From positions 1 through 64,000 of the forward strand of contig NZ_JAIGYQ010000002.1 in the NCBI RefSeq assembly GCF_019711685.1: a DNA stretch of 64,000 nt. Direction: 5' to 3'. How positions within the stretch are numbered: the first letter of the stretch is position 1; the number at the start of each line of letters is the position of its first letter. The stretch comes from Helicobacter turcicus (GTDB lineage Bacteria > Campylobacterota > Campylobacteria > Campylobacterales > Helicobacteraceae). A program made the position numbers and the translations under genes. Below are positions 36,229-46,435 of this stretch, one piece after another. The notes under the pieces are model-generated. The model made no database searches, had not been told where the DNA came from, and worked only from the letters and a program-made list of their open reading frames with translations.

Positions 36229-38085
36229 ATGGTGGATTATGGGATTGACTATTGGGGAAAAGACGATTTTATTATTGAAGATGGGCAAGTAAAGGTTAAT
36301 TATAAAAGTAAGCCAGCACTCATTGATATAGTGAAAAAAGTGCGTGAAGATGGGTATCGAGGACCTTTACTTGTGCGCTTTCCCCATTTGATGAAAAAGC
36401 AAGTGGAAAAGATTTTTACAAATTTTGAATCTTCTATTAAAGAACACCACTACAAAGGGCGTTTTAAGGCTGTTTTTCCTATCAAAGTCAATCATTATCC
36501 TAATTTCATTCTACCTTTAATGAAGCAAAATACAGACCGTTGCTATGGGCTAGAGGCAGGGAGCAAGTCAGAGCTAATTATTGCAATGGCTTATACAAAT
36601 GAGTGTGCTCCTATTACGGTTAATGGATTTAAAGATAAGGAGATGATTTCTCTAGGTTTTATTGCAGCGAAAATGGGGCATGATATTACGCTAACCATTG
36701 AGGGATTAAACGAGCTTGAAACGATTATTGAGGTAGCAAAAACGCTTGGTAAGCCCTATCCGAACATTGGACTTAGAATTCGTTTGCATAGCACTGGAAT
36801 TGGAATTTGGGCGAAAAGTGGAGGGATTAATTCTAAATTTGGTTTGACTGCAACGGAGCTTGTAGAAGCCATTTCACTCTTGCGAAAAAACAAGCTTCTA
36901 GATAAATTTACAATGATTCATTTTCATATTGGAAGTCAAATTAGCGATATTGCTCCACTTAAAAAAGCATTACGTGAGGCAGGAAATATTTATGCAGAAC
37001 TCCGAAAAATGGGAGCGAAAAATCTAAATAATGTGAATATCGGTGGAGGTTTAGCCGTAGAATATGCGCAGCATGAAAATAAACAGAATCGGAACTACAC
37101 ATTAGCGGAGTTTAGCGGAAATGTTGTTTTTACGCTAAAAGAGATTGCGAAGAATAAAAAAGAGCCAGAACCAGATATTTTTATAGAATCAGGGCGCTAT
37201 GTATCTGCTAGCCACGCAGTGCTTATCTCTCCTGTTCTTGAGTTGTTTTCACAAGAATATGATGAAAAAGCATTGCATTTAAAAGAAAAAAATCCCCCTC
37301 TTGTTGAAGAATTATTAGACCTATATAACACGATTAATGAGCGTTATGCGATTGAATATCTGCACGATAGTTTAGAGCATATGGAATCTCTTTTGACACT
37401 TTTTGATTTGGGTTATATTGATTTACAAGATAGAAGCAATACAGAAGTTTTGGTGCATTTAATCATTAAAAAAGTGATTAAGATATTAAAACATAAAAAC
37501 CACAGCGATATTATTAGAATCCAAGAGCAAGTTCAAGAGCGCTATTTGCTAAATTGTAGTTTTTTTCAGAGTTTGCCAGATTATTGGGGGCTTTCTCAAA
37601 GCTTTCCAGTAATTCCTCTTGATAGATTAAACAAGCGTCCAACACGTAGTGCAAGTCTTTGGGATATTACTTGTGATAGTGATGGGGAAATAACTTTTGA
37701 TAAAAATGCTCCACTATTTTTGCATGACATTGATGTGAATAAAGAGGAGTATTTTTTAGGATTCTTTTTAGTAGGGGCGTATCAAGAAGTGCTTGGAATG
37801 CGCCATAATCTTTTTACACACCCAACGGAATTTAGTGTTGTTTTTGATGAGGAAGATGGGGGTTATAGCATAGAGAATCTTTTAGAAGCCCAGACAATTT
37901 TGGATGTTTTAGAAGATTTAGATTATGATACAAAAGAGATTGAGCGTTTTTTAAAACAACGTTTAGATGAGAGTGAGGAGATTCCAGAAGAAGCAAAAAA
38001 AGAAGTTTTAGGGCAGCTTTATGTAATGTTAAGCGAGAATGGGTACTTAAGAACAGTATTTAAAAGTGAAGGGGAAATGCTTTGA
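36229..38085 (+). CDS. speA: Biosynthetic arginine decarboxylase
   Basis: A PLP enzyme converting arginine to agmatine, the start of polyamine synthesis. The PLP lysine is in F-P-I-K-V-N-H (about residue 87). G-L-E-A-G-S-K-S-E-L, H-F-H-I-G-S-Q and the late D-I-T-C-D-S-D-G segment with its catalytic Cys match the family. It has 618 aa, near the usual 630. cysE overlaps its end by 4 nt. Confidence 0.96.
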   Translation: MVDYGIDYWGKDDFIIEDGQVKVNYKSKPALIDIVKKVREDGYRGPLLVRFPHLMKKQVEKIFTNFESSIKEHHYKGRFKAVFPIKVNHYPNFILPLMKQNTDRCYGLEAGSKSELIIAMAYTNECAPITVNGFKDKEMISLGFIAAKMGHDITLTIEGLNELETIIEVAKTLGKPYPNIGLRIRLHSTGIGIWAKSGGINSKFGLTATELVEAISLLRKNKLLDKFTMIHFHIGSQISDIAPLKKALREAGNIYAELRKMGAKNLNNVNIGGGLAVEYAQHENKQNRNYTLAEFSGNVVFTLKEIAKNKKEPEPDIFIESGRYVSASHAVLISPVLELFSQEYDEKALHLKEKNPPLVEELLDLYNTINERYAIEYLHDSLEHMESLLTLFDLGYIDLQDRSNTEVLVHLIIKKVIKILKHKNHSDIIRIQEQVQERYLLNCSFFQSLPDYWGLSQSFPVIPLDRLNKRPTRSASLWDITCDSDGEITFDKNAPLFLHDIDVNKEEYFLGFFLVGAYQEVLGMRHNLFTHPTEFSVVFDEEDGGYSIENLLEAQTILDVLEDLDYDTKEIERFLKQRLDESEEIPEEAKKEVLGQLYVMLSENGYLRTVFKSEGEML

Positions 38086-38780
38086 ATTATGCCACGACAC
38101 TCTTTGGCACTATTAAAGAGGATTTTGCAGTGATTTTAGAAAAAGATCCGGCAATTAATTCTAAAGTGGAATTGTTTTTTAACTATCCCGGTCTAATTGC
38201 TCTTGTGCATTATCGAGTGGCACATAAGCTCTACATAAAAGGTTTTAGAGTGTTAGCAAGAATAATTATGGGGATTATTCAGTGGATAACAAATGTGGAT
38301 ATTCATCCTGCATGTAAGATTGGACATCGTGTGTTTATTGACCATGGAGTGGGTGTTGTGATTGGCGAGACAGCAGAAGTGGGAAATGAAGTAACGATTT
38401 ATCAAGGAGTGAGTTTAGGTGGAGTGAGTTTAGAGCGAGTGAAGCGCCATCCAACAATTGAGGACTTTGTGATTATCGGTGCTGGGGCAAAAGTACTTGG
38501 AAATATAGTTGTAGGAGCGCACTCAAAGATTGGAGCAAACTCTGTGGTGATTCGTCATGTCCCACCAAACTCCACTGCTGTTGGGATTCCAGCAAGAAAT
38601 ATCATAAAGGGAATGAGTGATGATTTAAATAAGATTCCAGATGTTTCTTATCAATTTTTTGCTTATCTAAAAAAGAGGTTAGATTTGTTAGAATCTCAAA
38701 TACAAAAGGACGGAGAGTATGCAGAAGCATTGAAGAGGTTAGAAGATTTGTATAGTGAGTTTTTAAAAGTTAGGAATTGA
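38082..38780 (+). CDS. cysE: Serine O-acetyltransferase
   Basis: Makes O-acetylserine for cysteine synthesis. An N-terminal helical part is followed by left-handed beta-helix hexapeptide repeats (I-G-H-R-V-F-I-D-H-G-V-G-V-V-I-G-E-T-A, V-T-I-Y-Q-G-V-S-L-G-G). It has 232 aa. The start is TTG at 38082, overlapping the speA stop, with AAGGGG upstream. Confidence 0.95.
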   Translation: MNYATTLFGTIKEDFAVILEKDPAINSKVELFFNYPGLIALVHYRVAHKLYIKGFRVLARIIMGIIQWITNVDIHPACKIGHRVFIDHGVGVVIGETAEVGNEVTIYQGVSLGGVSLERVKRHPTIEDFVIIGAGAKVLGNIVVGAHSKIGANSVVIRHVPPNSTAVGIPARNIIKGMSDDLNKIPDVSYQFFAYLKKRLDLLESQIQKDGEYAEALKRLEDLYSEFLKVRN

Positions 38781-38813
38781 TAATTTGGGTAGTGATTTAA
38801 AAAAGGAGTGATG

Positions 38814-39398
38814 ATGATTGAATGGAGCGATTCTTATAGTGTGCATAATGCACATATTGACGCACAGCATAAAAAGCTTTTTGAATTAGCTAAACAAGCA
38901 TATATTATGCTAAATCATCAAGTAACGCCAGGCGAAATTCGTGAAATTTTAGCAGAGTTTTGTAATTATATTAAAGAGCATTTTAGCGATGAAGAACAAT
39001 ATATGGAAAAAATTGGTTATCCTGAGATTGCTAATCATAAGAAAATTCATAATGAGCTTACAAAGAGCTTGGTTATGCTAATTAAGAATGTAAAAAATGT
39101 TAATGATATGAAAGAGAAGTTGCATATTATTGCAAAAAAATGGCTTTTGGATCATATTTTAAAAGAAGATATGAAAATTGAGAAATTTCGTCGCAGTATG
39201 CTTACAGGACAAAATTCTGAAACAACAGAAGAGGGGATTGAAGTGGCAGCAGAAGTGTATTATTATGGTTGTTCTTGTTCTGGTAAGCTTCATGATGTTC
39301 CACTGGATATTCACAGGCGTATTCAAAAGGGTGAGAAATTCCGTTGTAAAGCTTGCAAACAAGATATTAAATGTGTAAAAGTGCAAAAGATTCTCTAA
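38814..39398 (+). CDS. Bacteriohemerythrin with C-terminal cysteine motif
   Basis: A diiron oxygen-binding protein (residues 1-130): W-S-D-S-Y-S-V-H-N-A-H-I-D-A-Q-H-K-K-L and the later H-F-S-D-E-E-Q-Y-M, H-K-K-I-H and W-L-L-D-H-I supply His and Asp/Glu ligands. The C-terminal 60 residues add a region with C-S-C-S and C-K-A-C ... C, which could bind zinc or an iron-sulfur centre; most bacteriohemerythrins end before this. ATG at 38814 has AAGGAG at 38803-38808. 194 aa. Likely oxygen sensing or iron-sulfur protection. Confidence 0.88.
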   Translation: MIEWSDSYSVHNAHIDAQHKKLFELAKQAYIMLNHQVTPGEIREILAEFCNYIKEHFSDEEQYMEKIGYPEIANHKKIHNELTKSLVMLIKNVKNVNDMKEKLHIIAKKWLLDHILKEDMKIEKFRRSMLTGQNSETTEEGIEVAAEVYYYGCSCSGKLHDVPLDIHRRIQKGEKFRCKACKQDIKCVKVQKIL

Positions 39399-39478
39399 AA
39401 TTAAGAGATTTTGTAGTAGAATCCTTGCTTCAAATTTTTAATCACGTTTTAGAGTGAAATCGCAAATAAAGGAATCAA

Positions 39479-41401
39479 ATGTTAGATGAAAAAGAGCTTG
39501 GCGAATATACTTTAATGGCGAATTCCTTGCGATTCTTGTGTGCAGATATGGTGCAAAGTGCAAATAGCGGACACCCAGGTGCACCGATGGGATTGGCAGA
39601 TATTGCAGTTGTGCTTGGGTATCATATTAGATTAAATCCAAGCAATCCACAATGGATTAATCGTGATAGATTAGTTTTTAGTGGCGGACATGCAAGTGCG
39701 CTTGTGTATTCTCTCTTGCATTTATGGGGTTTTGATGTAAGTTTGGAGGATTTGAAAAGCTTTAGAAAATTTGGTTCCAAAACTCCAGGACACCCAGAGT
39801 ATAAGCACACTCCCGGAGTTGAGATAACAACAGGACCACTAGGGCAGGGTGTGGCAAATGCGGTAGGTTTTGCAATGGCAGGCAAACTTGCTAGTAATTT
39901 ATTGGGTAAAGATTTGATTAATCATAAAGTGTATTGTTTATGTGGCGATGGGGATTTGGAAGAGGGAATCTCTTATGAGGCTTGCTCACTTGCAGGACAT
40001 CATAATCTTGACAATCTAATTGTAATTTATGATTCTAATGATATTACAATTGAAGGGGATTGTAATGTTGCTTGGAGTGAGAATGTAAATGCACGTTTTG
40101 AAGCACAAAATTGGGAGATTTTGAGTGTTGATGGGCATAATTTCCTAGAAATTGACAAAGCATTAGAGCGAGCAAAGAGCGCAAGTAAGCCTGTGCTAAT
40201 TATTGCTAAAACACAAATTGCTAAGGGTTCACAAAGTCTTTGTGGCTCGCATAAAGCACATGGTGCTCCACTAGGTGATGAAGAGATTGCAATTTCTAAA
40301 GAAAAGTTAGGTTTTAATCCAGAAGCTAAGTTTTTTATCCCAAACACTTCTGCTTTACGCTTTAAAAACACCGCAGAACTAGGTGCATTAGCAAATCATG
40401 CTTGGCAAAAAACTTTAGAGCAAAGTGATAAAAAAGCACTTTTAGAGAAAATGTTAAAACCAGATTTTTCAAGCATTGAATATCCGAATTTTGCACAAGA
40501 GGATAAGATGGCAACGCGTGTGAGCAATGGAATGGTTTTAAATGCGATTGCTAAGACGTTGCCCGGATTTATTGGTGGAAGTGCGGATTTAGCGCCTTCA
40601 AACAATACAGAGCTTAAAGGTTTGGGTGATTTTCCAAAGGGACGCAATTTTCACTTTGGAATCCGCGAACATGCAATGGGGGCAATTAGCAATGCGCTTT
40701 CAAATTATGGATTGTTTTTACCCTTTTGCGCGACATTTTTTGTTTTTAGCGATTACATGACGCCAAGTGTGCGTGTGGCAAGTCTTATGCGCTCTAAAGT
40801 GTTTTATATTTGGACGCATGATAGTATTGGTGTGGGTGAAGATGGAGCGACACACGAACCTATTGAGCAATTAAGCCATTTTCGTGCAATGCCAAATTTA
40901 AATGTTTTTCGTCCATGCGATGGCTTTGAAAACATTGCATGTTGGCAAGTAGCTTTAGAGCTAGAAGCACCAAGTGCATTTGTGCTAAGTCGTCAAAATT
41001 TACCATTGCTGCAAAGTGTGCGCAAAGAAGATGTGCTAAAGGGTGCATATATTAAAAAGGATTCCAACAACATACAGCTTACATTGCTTGCAACAGGAAG
41101 TGAAGTGGAGCTTGCGCTAAGAAGTGCGCAAATCTTAGAGAACGAGGGAATTGCTACGCGTGTGGTGAGTGTGCCTTGCTATGATTTATTTTTGCAACAA
41201 GATAAAGCCTATAAGGATTCCTTGTTGCAAGGCAAGGTATTAGCTATTGAAGCAAGCAGGGGAATTGAGTGGTATGCCTTTGCTGATGCAGTAGTTGGAA
41301 TGCAAGGTTTTGGGGCAAGCGGTAAAGGTGATGCACTCTTTAAACATTTTGGTTTTAGTGTAGAAAATATTACAGAAGTAGCAAAAAGCTTAATAAAATA
41401 G
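39479..41401 (+). CDS. tktA: Transketolase
   Basis: A thiamine-diphosphate enzyme of the pentose phosphate pathway. It has S-G-H-P-G-A-P-M-G-L-A, the TPP motif G-D-G-D-L-E-E-G-I-S-Y-E-A with N at I-Y-D-S-N-D, and the pyrimidine-domain segment F-G-I-R-E-H-A-M. It has 640 aa. tktA followed by addB is the H. pylori order (HP1088-HP1089). Confidence 0.97.
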   Translation: MLDEKELGEYTLMANSLRFLCADMVQSANSGHPGAPMGLADIAVVLGYHIRLNPSNPQWINRDRLVFSGGHASALVYSLLHLWGFDVSLEDLKSFRKFGSKTPGHPEYKHTPGVEITTGPLGQGVANAVGFAMAGKLASNLLGKDLINHKVYCLCGDGDLEEGISYEACSLAGHHNLDNLIVIYDSNDITIEGDCNVAWSENVNARFEAQNWEILSVDGHNFLEIDKALERAKSASKPVLIIAKTQIAKGSQSLCGSHKAHGAPLGDEEIAISKEKLGFNPEAKFFIPNTSALRFKNTAELGALANHAWQKTLEQSDKKALLEKMLKPDFSSIEYPNFAQEDKMATRVSNGMVLNAIAKTLPGFIGGSADLAPSNNTELKGLGDFPKGRNFHFGIREHAMGAISNALSNYGLFLPFCATFFVFSDYMTPSVRVASLMRSKVFYIWTHDSIGVGEDGATHEPIEQLSHFRAMPNLNVFRPCDGFENIACWQVALELEAPSAFVLSRQNLPLLQSVRKEDVLKGAYIKKDSNNIQLTLLATGSEVELALRSAQILENEGIATRVVSVPCYDLFLQQDKAYKDSLLQGKVLAIEASRGIEWYAFADAVVGMQGFGASGKGDALFKHFGFSVENITEVAKSLIK

Positions 41402-41410
41402 TTTTAAAAA

Positions 41411-43642
41411 ATGGAGACTTTATATCTATTTTCTAGCACACGTTCTATGAAGTGCTTTTTTGCGCAAAATTACGCAGAGAGTTTTTTACCTGCTACAAAG
41501 AGTATAGGTGAGTTTTTGGAGTTTGTATTGCGTGTGGAAGGGAAGCGCAAGATTCCAAACTATTTAAGGCAGTATTATCTTTATAAGGCAATTAGTGCGA
41601 CAGATACGCAAAAGCTTGGTGAGTTTGCGAAGAATTTCACGCAGTTTTTGCAAAATTCTAGTTTTTTTTTGAAGTTTTATGATGAATTGTGTGCAGAATG
41701 TGTAGAGATTAGGGAGTTAGAGAAGCTTGATATTTATGCCTTTTATGATGACCATATTCAAGTATTGGAATCTGTTTTTAGGGCATACCAAAAACTTTTA
41801 GAGAAACACCATTTTTTTGACCACTATTTTTTGCAAAATTATGCGATTACTTTTGAGCTTTTAGCAGAGTTTTCGCAAATTGTAATACAAATAGATGGCT
41901 TTTTGACGCGCTTTGAGGTAAAAATTTTTAAAGAAATTTCAAAACAAATTCCTATTTCCTTTCTCTTAAGAATTGACACATTTAATCAAGATTACTATCA
42001 AAAGCTTTTTTCTCTAACTTTAGAATTTGGTGCATATACTATCGTGCTAGGACAGGGTAGTTTTAGTATCACAGATTTTAAAGAAATTTTACCAAATGTA
42101 AAAAATCTAGAAATTTTGGAGTTTCAAGATAAAATTGCAGAAGTTGGTGGAATCTTTTCTCAAATTGATATTTGGCTAAAACAAGGCGTTTTACCAGAGC
42201 AAATTAGTGTGATACTCCCTAATGAAAGTTTTATAGAATATTTAAAGCTTTTTGATAAAGCGAGAAATTTTAACTTTGCAATGGGAGAGAGCTTAAGTGC
42301 GCTTAAAATTTATGAAAGATTAGTAGAATCTAAAGAGAATTTTAGCGATTTTGCGAGTTTTGAAGCTTTTTTGATAGAGGAAATAGAGAGTGAGGGTGCT
42401 AATGTCTGCAAAAGTGTGCAAGAAACCCTTAGTGAGTTTAAATTCTCCTTGCCTTATTTAGAAAGTCTTGAGGCACGTGAGCAGATTTTGGTGTTTTTGG
42501 AGATGTTAAAGGAACAGAGTTTAGATGATGTTGGTGGTGGTCGCATTAGTGTAATGGGGATTTTAGAAACACGTGGAGTGCATTTAGAATATGTGATTAT
42601 TCCAGAATTTAATGCAAGCAATGTTCCTTCCATTAGCGATAAAGACATTTTTTTAAACACGCAAATCCGAGAAAATGTAGGTTTGCCAACACGCAAAAAT
42701 AGAGAAAATTTACAAAAACACTATTATGCTACGCTTTTAGATAATGCTAAAGAATCTAGGATTCTATGTTTAAATAATGATGTTACAAAGCCATCACGTT
42801 TTTTATTAGAGGATTCCATATTTGGCACGCAAAAACCAAAGAAAACAAGTTTAGCTTATAGTGAATATTTTATAAGCGGTAAGCCGTTAAGCTATAAGGA
42901 GCAGCAAATTATTGCACCCTTAGGGGTTGAGAGTTTTAGTGCAACAAGTTTGGAATGTTTTTTAACTTGTAAGCGTAAGTTCTACTACCGCTATATTTTG
43001 GGGTTAAAAGCAGAAGCTTTGGAGAGCGTAAATATTGGAAGTAAGATTCATGAGGCATTAAAGGAAGTATATAGTGGAGCCAGAGAATTTGATGAAGATG
43101 TTCTGTATAAGAGATTTTGTGAGTGCTTAAGTGTAAGTTTTAATGCTAGAGAACACTTTGAGAGTGAGTTAGCTAAAAAATATTTAAAACGTGTGTTTGC
43201 GTTAGAACAAGAGCGATTAAAAGATGGCTGGATTCCAACTTTTTTTGAGAGTGGTTTTAGTTTTGATTTTGGGGGTTTTGCATTAAAAGGACGTATAGAT
43301 AGAATTGATAAAAAGGGCAATGAACTCTTAGTTTTGGATTATAAATATAAACGTTCATTGAAAGCAGATTCTCTAAATTATGAAAAATCTAGTGATTTTC
43401 AGCTCCCTATTTATTATCTTGCTACAAAAACACAGAATCCAAATTGCAATATAGACGCAGGATTTTATGATTTGTATAGTGCAGAGATTGTGAAAGAGAG
43501 GGATTTAGCGACAAAGGTTGGTGTGCTAGAAGAGAAGCTAAAGGAGATTAAACAAGGAGCTAAGGAAGTGGATTTCTCCCTCGCCCAAAAACGTAATGCA
43601 TGTAAATTTTGCGATTTTATTTATCTTTGCAACCGCTACTAA
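41411..43642 (+). CDS. addB: AddB-type helicase-nuclease subunit
   Basis: The second subunit of the AddAB double-strand-break repair enzyme; in H. pylori it is HP1089, next to tktA. Residues 1-480 are an inactive helicase-like part without a Walker A motif. The C-terminal RecB-type nuclease has G-R-I-D-R-I-D and L-D-Y-K-Y-K. Cysteines in L-E-C-F-L-T-C and C-K-F-C-D-F-I-Y-L-C fit the iron-sulfur cluster that encircles AddB nuclease domains. It has 743 aa. addA is not in the window. Its 3' end overlaps the next gene on the other strand by 26 bp. Confidence 0.88.
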   Translation: METLYLFSSTRSMKCFFAQNYAESFLPATKSIGEFLEFVLRVEGKRKIPNYLRQYYLYKAISATDTQKLGEFAKNFTQFLQNSSFFLKFYDELCAECVEIRELEKLDIYAFYDDHIQVLESVFRAYQKLLEKHHFFDHYFLQNYAITFELLAEFSQIVIQIDGFLTRFEVKIFKEISKQIPISFLLRIDTFNQDYYQKLFSLTLEFGAYTIVLGQGSFSITDFKEILPNVKNLEILEFQDKIAEVGGIFSQIDIWLKQGVLPEQISVILPNESFIEYLKLFDKARNFNFAMGESLSALKIYERLVESKENFSDFASFEAFLIEEIESEGANVCKSVQETLSEFKFSLPYLESLEAREQILVFLEMLKEQSLDDVGGGRISVMGILETRGVHLEYVIIPEFNASNVPSISDKDIFLNTQIRENVGLPTRKNRENLQKHYYATLLDNAKESRILCLNNDVTKPSRFLLEDSIFGTQKPKKTSLAYSEYFISGKPLSYKEQQIIAPLGVESFSATSLECFLTCKRKFYYRYILGLKAEALESVNIGSKIHEALKEVYSGAREFDEDVLYKRFCECLSVSFNAREHFESELAKKYLKRVFALEQERLKDGWIPTFFESGFSFDFGGFALKGRIDRIDKKGNELLVLDYKYKRSLKADSLNYEKSSDFQLPIYYLATKTQNPNCNIDAGFYDLYSAEIVKERDLATKVGVLEEKLKEIKQGAKEVDFSLAQKRNACKFCDFIYLCNRY

Positions 43643-44117
43643 CTTTTAAAATGCGCACAACAAAGAGCAAACAAAGACTTATCATTAATGCTTTAAAGGT
43701 ATAAACAGATTGTGTGTGCATGGCATCAAATGCTACACTTGCGATTCCATCTTCTCCTAGTTTTTGTGCTTCTAAAATATAAGGCGTATAATACATTGTA
43801 AATAAAAAAATCAAAATTACGCTGATAAATCCAAGCAGTGGAGCGACTTTTGCTCCATTAACACGTAAGGCTAAAATTTCATAAATGAGAATGAAAAAGG
43901 CTAAGGCATTTAGCAAAATATTAAGCTTTACAAAAATGCTTGTCATTAAAATTCCAGATTGAAACACGTTAATATTAAGTTCTGGCACAATACTAGAAGC
44001 GCGGAATATCGCAGGTGCGCTAAATGCCCCACTAGAGAGCATAGCACCAAGTGAGACGCCAATTAGCAAGAGATATAAAACAAAACAATAGGGTTGAATT
44101 TTGAACAAAATTTGCAT
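43617..44117 (-). CDS. DUF4149-like four-helix membrane protein
   Basis: A 166-aa membrane protein with four predicted helices (about 10-32, 55-80, 90-110, 138-158). The G-A-M-L-S-S-G-A-F-S-A-P-A-I-F segment and the M-H-T-Q-S-V near the last helix fit DUF4149. Function unknown. It converges on addB and overlaps its coding end by 26 bp. It has its own -10 box at 44148-44153 on the minus strand. Confidence 0.7.
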   Translation of the reverse strand: MQILFKIQPYCFVLYLLLIGVSLGAMLSSGAFSAPAIFRASSIVPELNINVFQSGILMTSIFVKLNILLNALAFFILIYEILALRVNGAKVAPLLGFISVILIFLFTMYYTPYILEAQKLGEDGIASVAFDAMHTQSVYTFKALMISLCLLFVVRILKVSSGCKDK

Positions 44118-44147
44118 TATTTTCCTTTTAAAGTGTAAAATTTGGGA

Positions 44148-44153
44148 ATTATA
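44148..44153 (-). promoter_or_regulatory. -10 box of the DUF4149-like gene
   Basis: TATAAT on the minus strand, 30 nt before the start at 44117, between divergent genes. Confidence 0.5.
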
Positions 44154-44196
44154 GCGAAAACTTTTGTGTTACGGAATTACAAATTAAGGAGTGTAA

Positions 44197-45438
44197 ATGC
44201 AAGAAAAAGCAATCCGTTGTCCAAATTGTGGAGCAGAAATTGATGTCCAATCTGTCGTTTATCAGCAAATTTATGCACAACTCCAAAGAGAACAACAACA
44301 AAAGGCAAAGGACTTTGAGAATGAGATGCAACAAAAGTATAACAAGTATCAAAAAGCCCTTAGCGATTTAAAAAGTAAAGAAGAATCCCTACAAAGTAGC
44401 ATTGAGAATGGGATTAAACAAGGCTTGCAGCAAGAACGTATTAAAATGCAAGAATCTATTAAAAAAGAAATGCTAACAGAATATCAAGAGGCATTAAATT
44501 TAGCGCAAAAAGAATTACAGGAAAAATCTAATCAAGTTAAAGAATTAAATGCCAGTAAAATAGAGATTGAACGTTTAAAACGAGAAAAAAGCGAGATAGA
44601 ATCTAAAATTAATGCCCAAGCTCAAGAACAACTCACTTTGCAAATGCAAGCCTTTAAAGAAAAAACGCAGCAAGAAATGGAATCTCAACATCTCTTAAAG
44701 CTTAAAGAAAAAGACAAGCAACTTGAAGATTTGCAAAAGCAACTCCAAGACGCGCAACGCAAAGCTACTATAAGTTCACAAAAACTTCAAGGTGAAGTGC
44801 AAGAGCTTGCCATTGAAGAGTATTTACAAGCACAATTTCCTTTTGATAGCATTACAGGAATTAAAAATGGGCAAAGTGGGGGAGATTGTGTGCAGATTGT
44901 GCATACAAGGGAGATACAAAATTGTGGAATAATTTATTATGAAAGTAAGCGCACAAAGTATTTTCAAAGAGAATGGATTGAGAAGTTAAAAAACGATATG
45001 CGTCAAAAAGGGGCGGATATTGGTGTGATAGTTACAGAAGTGTTGCCAAAAGAGCTAGAGCGAATGGGATTGCTTGATGGAATTTGGGTGTGTCGTTTTG
45101 AAGAATTTAAAGCTTTAGCCTTGATTTTACGTGAGAGTGTGATTAAAGTTTTTTTAGCAAGGAAAACAACAGAAAATAAACAAGATAAAACGCAAATGCT
45201 TTATAGCTATCTTACAAGTTCAGAATTTAAAATGCAAATTGAAGCAATTGTGGAGGGTTTTATGCAAATGCAAATAGATTTAGATAAGGAAAAAATTGCA
45301 ATGCAAAAACTATGGAAACAGCGCGAGAAACAAATCCAAAAAGTGCTAGAGAGCTCCACAAATATGTATGGCGCACTAAAGGGAATTGCAGGAAATGCAA
45401 TTTCAAACATTAAGGCTTTAGAGTTAGATGCGGATTAA
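44197..45438 (+). CDS. DUF2130 protein with zinc ribbon and coiled coil
   Basis: 413 aa. An N-terminal C-P-N-C half zinc ribbon (residues 8-11), a long charged coiled coil (about 30-205), then the DUF2130 domain (about 210-375) with Y-E-S-K-R-T-K-Y-F, a nuclease-like segment. RmuC, a DNA-recombination protein, has a similar coiled-coil-plus-nuclease layout. Function unproven. AAGGAG precedes the ATG. Its stop codon abuts that of the convergent transporter gene. Confidence 0.82.
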   Translation: MQEKAIRCPNCGAEIDVQSVVYQQIYAQLQREQQQKAKDFENEMQQKYNKYQKALSDLKSKEESLQSSIENGIKQGLQQERIKMQESIKKEMLTEYQEALNLAQKELQEKSNQVKELNASKIEIERLKREKSEIESKINAQAQEQLTLQMQAFKEKTQQEMESQHLLKLKEKDKQLEDLQKQLQDAQRKATISSQKLQGEVQELAIEEYLQAQFPFDSITGIKNGQSGGDCVQIVHTREIQNCGIIYYESKRTKYFQREWIEKLKNDMRQKGADIGVIVTEVLPKELERMGLLDGIWVCRFEEFKALALILRESVIKVFLARKTTENKQDKTQMLYSYLTSSEFKMQIEAIVEGFMQMQIDLDKEKIAMQKLWKQREKQIQKVLESSTNMYGALKGIAGNAISNIKALELDAD

Positions 45439-46317
45439 TTATTGATGTTTGTGTAGCACTGCTAGGATTCCACCACAGACAATTAAAAGCATTCCAGAAA
45501 TTACAAGTGCATTTGGGATTTTATCTCCTAATGCGATTCCAGCAAGGGTTGCTAAAAAAATCGTATTATACGAAATTGCGCCAATTATTGGTGGATTACC
45601 CATAGTGTATGCTTTTGTAAGATAGATTTGTGCATAAGTTGAAACAAGTCCTAATGCTAGGATAAGCAAAAATTCTTTAAAGTTTGGCATTACAAAGGGT
45701 TGAAAAAGGGGGATAGGATAGCTTGTATAAGGCACAATCTGCGTAAGGAGAGGTAAAAGTGTGCCAATAAACATTAAAGAGAGAATAATAACGCGTGAAT
45801 CATAGAGTTTTGCAAGTTTAGCAATAGAGAGATAAGCAAGTGCTGCTCCAATCCCGCTATAAAGTCCAATACAGACACCAAAAAGCGTTAAACCTGTCCC
45901 CTCTGGATTAGAGATGAGTAAAATCCCGCTAAAACCGAGCAAAATTGCAATCCAAGTTTTTAATGTAACTTTGTCATGGATAAAAAGCGCACTAAAGAGT
46001 GCTAGAAAAATCGGCGAAGTGTAGGAAAAAGCATATGCAGTTCCAAGAGGCATAATAGACATGTTGTAAAAGTATGCAAGCATAGCACTTCCTCCTGCAA
46101 ATCCGCGCAATGCTAACACAAAGGGTTTGCCTCCTATTTGTTTTGGGGGACGTAAGAGTAGTGCACCTAGAATCCATAGCAATCCAAAAAGATTCCTAGC
46201 AAAAACAATTTCCATAGCAGGTAGAGTTGGTGCTAGAATCTTAACAAGCATCCCCATTGCTGTAAATAACACAGCTGCAAGGAGGATAGCAATGATTGCT
46301 TGTTTATCAGAATCCAT
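45439..46317 (-). CDS. EamA/DMT family transporter
   Basis: A 292-aa inner-membrane protein with ten helices in two EamA repeats (about 5-140 and 150-290). Typical are R-N-L-F-G-L near helix 2, and Y-T-S-P-I-F-L-A-L near helix 4. The family exports amino acids or other metabolites; substrate not predictable. It starts on the minus strand 118 bp from the divergent der gene. Stop codons of this gene and the DUF2130 gene touch. Confidence 0.88.
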   Translation of the reverse strand: MDSDKQAIIAILLAAVLFTAMGMLVKILAPTLPAMEIVFARNLFGLLWILGALLLRPPKQIGGKPFVLALRGFAGGSAMLAYFYNMSIMPLGTAYAFSYTSPIFLALFSALFIHDKVTLKTWIAILLGFSGILLISNPEGTGLTLFGVCIGLYSGIGAALAYLSIAKLAKLYDSRVIILSLMFIGTLLPLLTQIVPYTSYPIPLFQPFVMPNFKEFLLILALGLVSTYAQIYLTKAYTMGNPPIIGAISYNTIFLATLAGIALGDKIPNALVISGMLLIVCGGILAVLHKHQ

Positions 46318-46435
46318 TTCACGCCTTAAAAAATTTTTGGAATCTTAAAACCTTATATTTAAAAGTAGGGTTAATTTTATAAGGAATTGACAAACAATAA
46401 AGTAAAATGCGCCAATTAACAACAAAAGGTAGATA

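Noticed and set aside
46387-46408. TTGACA plus TAAAAT as the der promoter
   Set aside because: The spacing is only 10 bp, far from the 16-18 bp needed.
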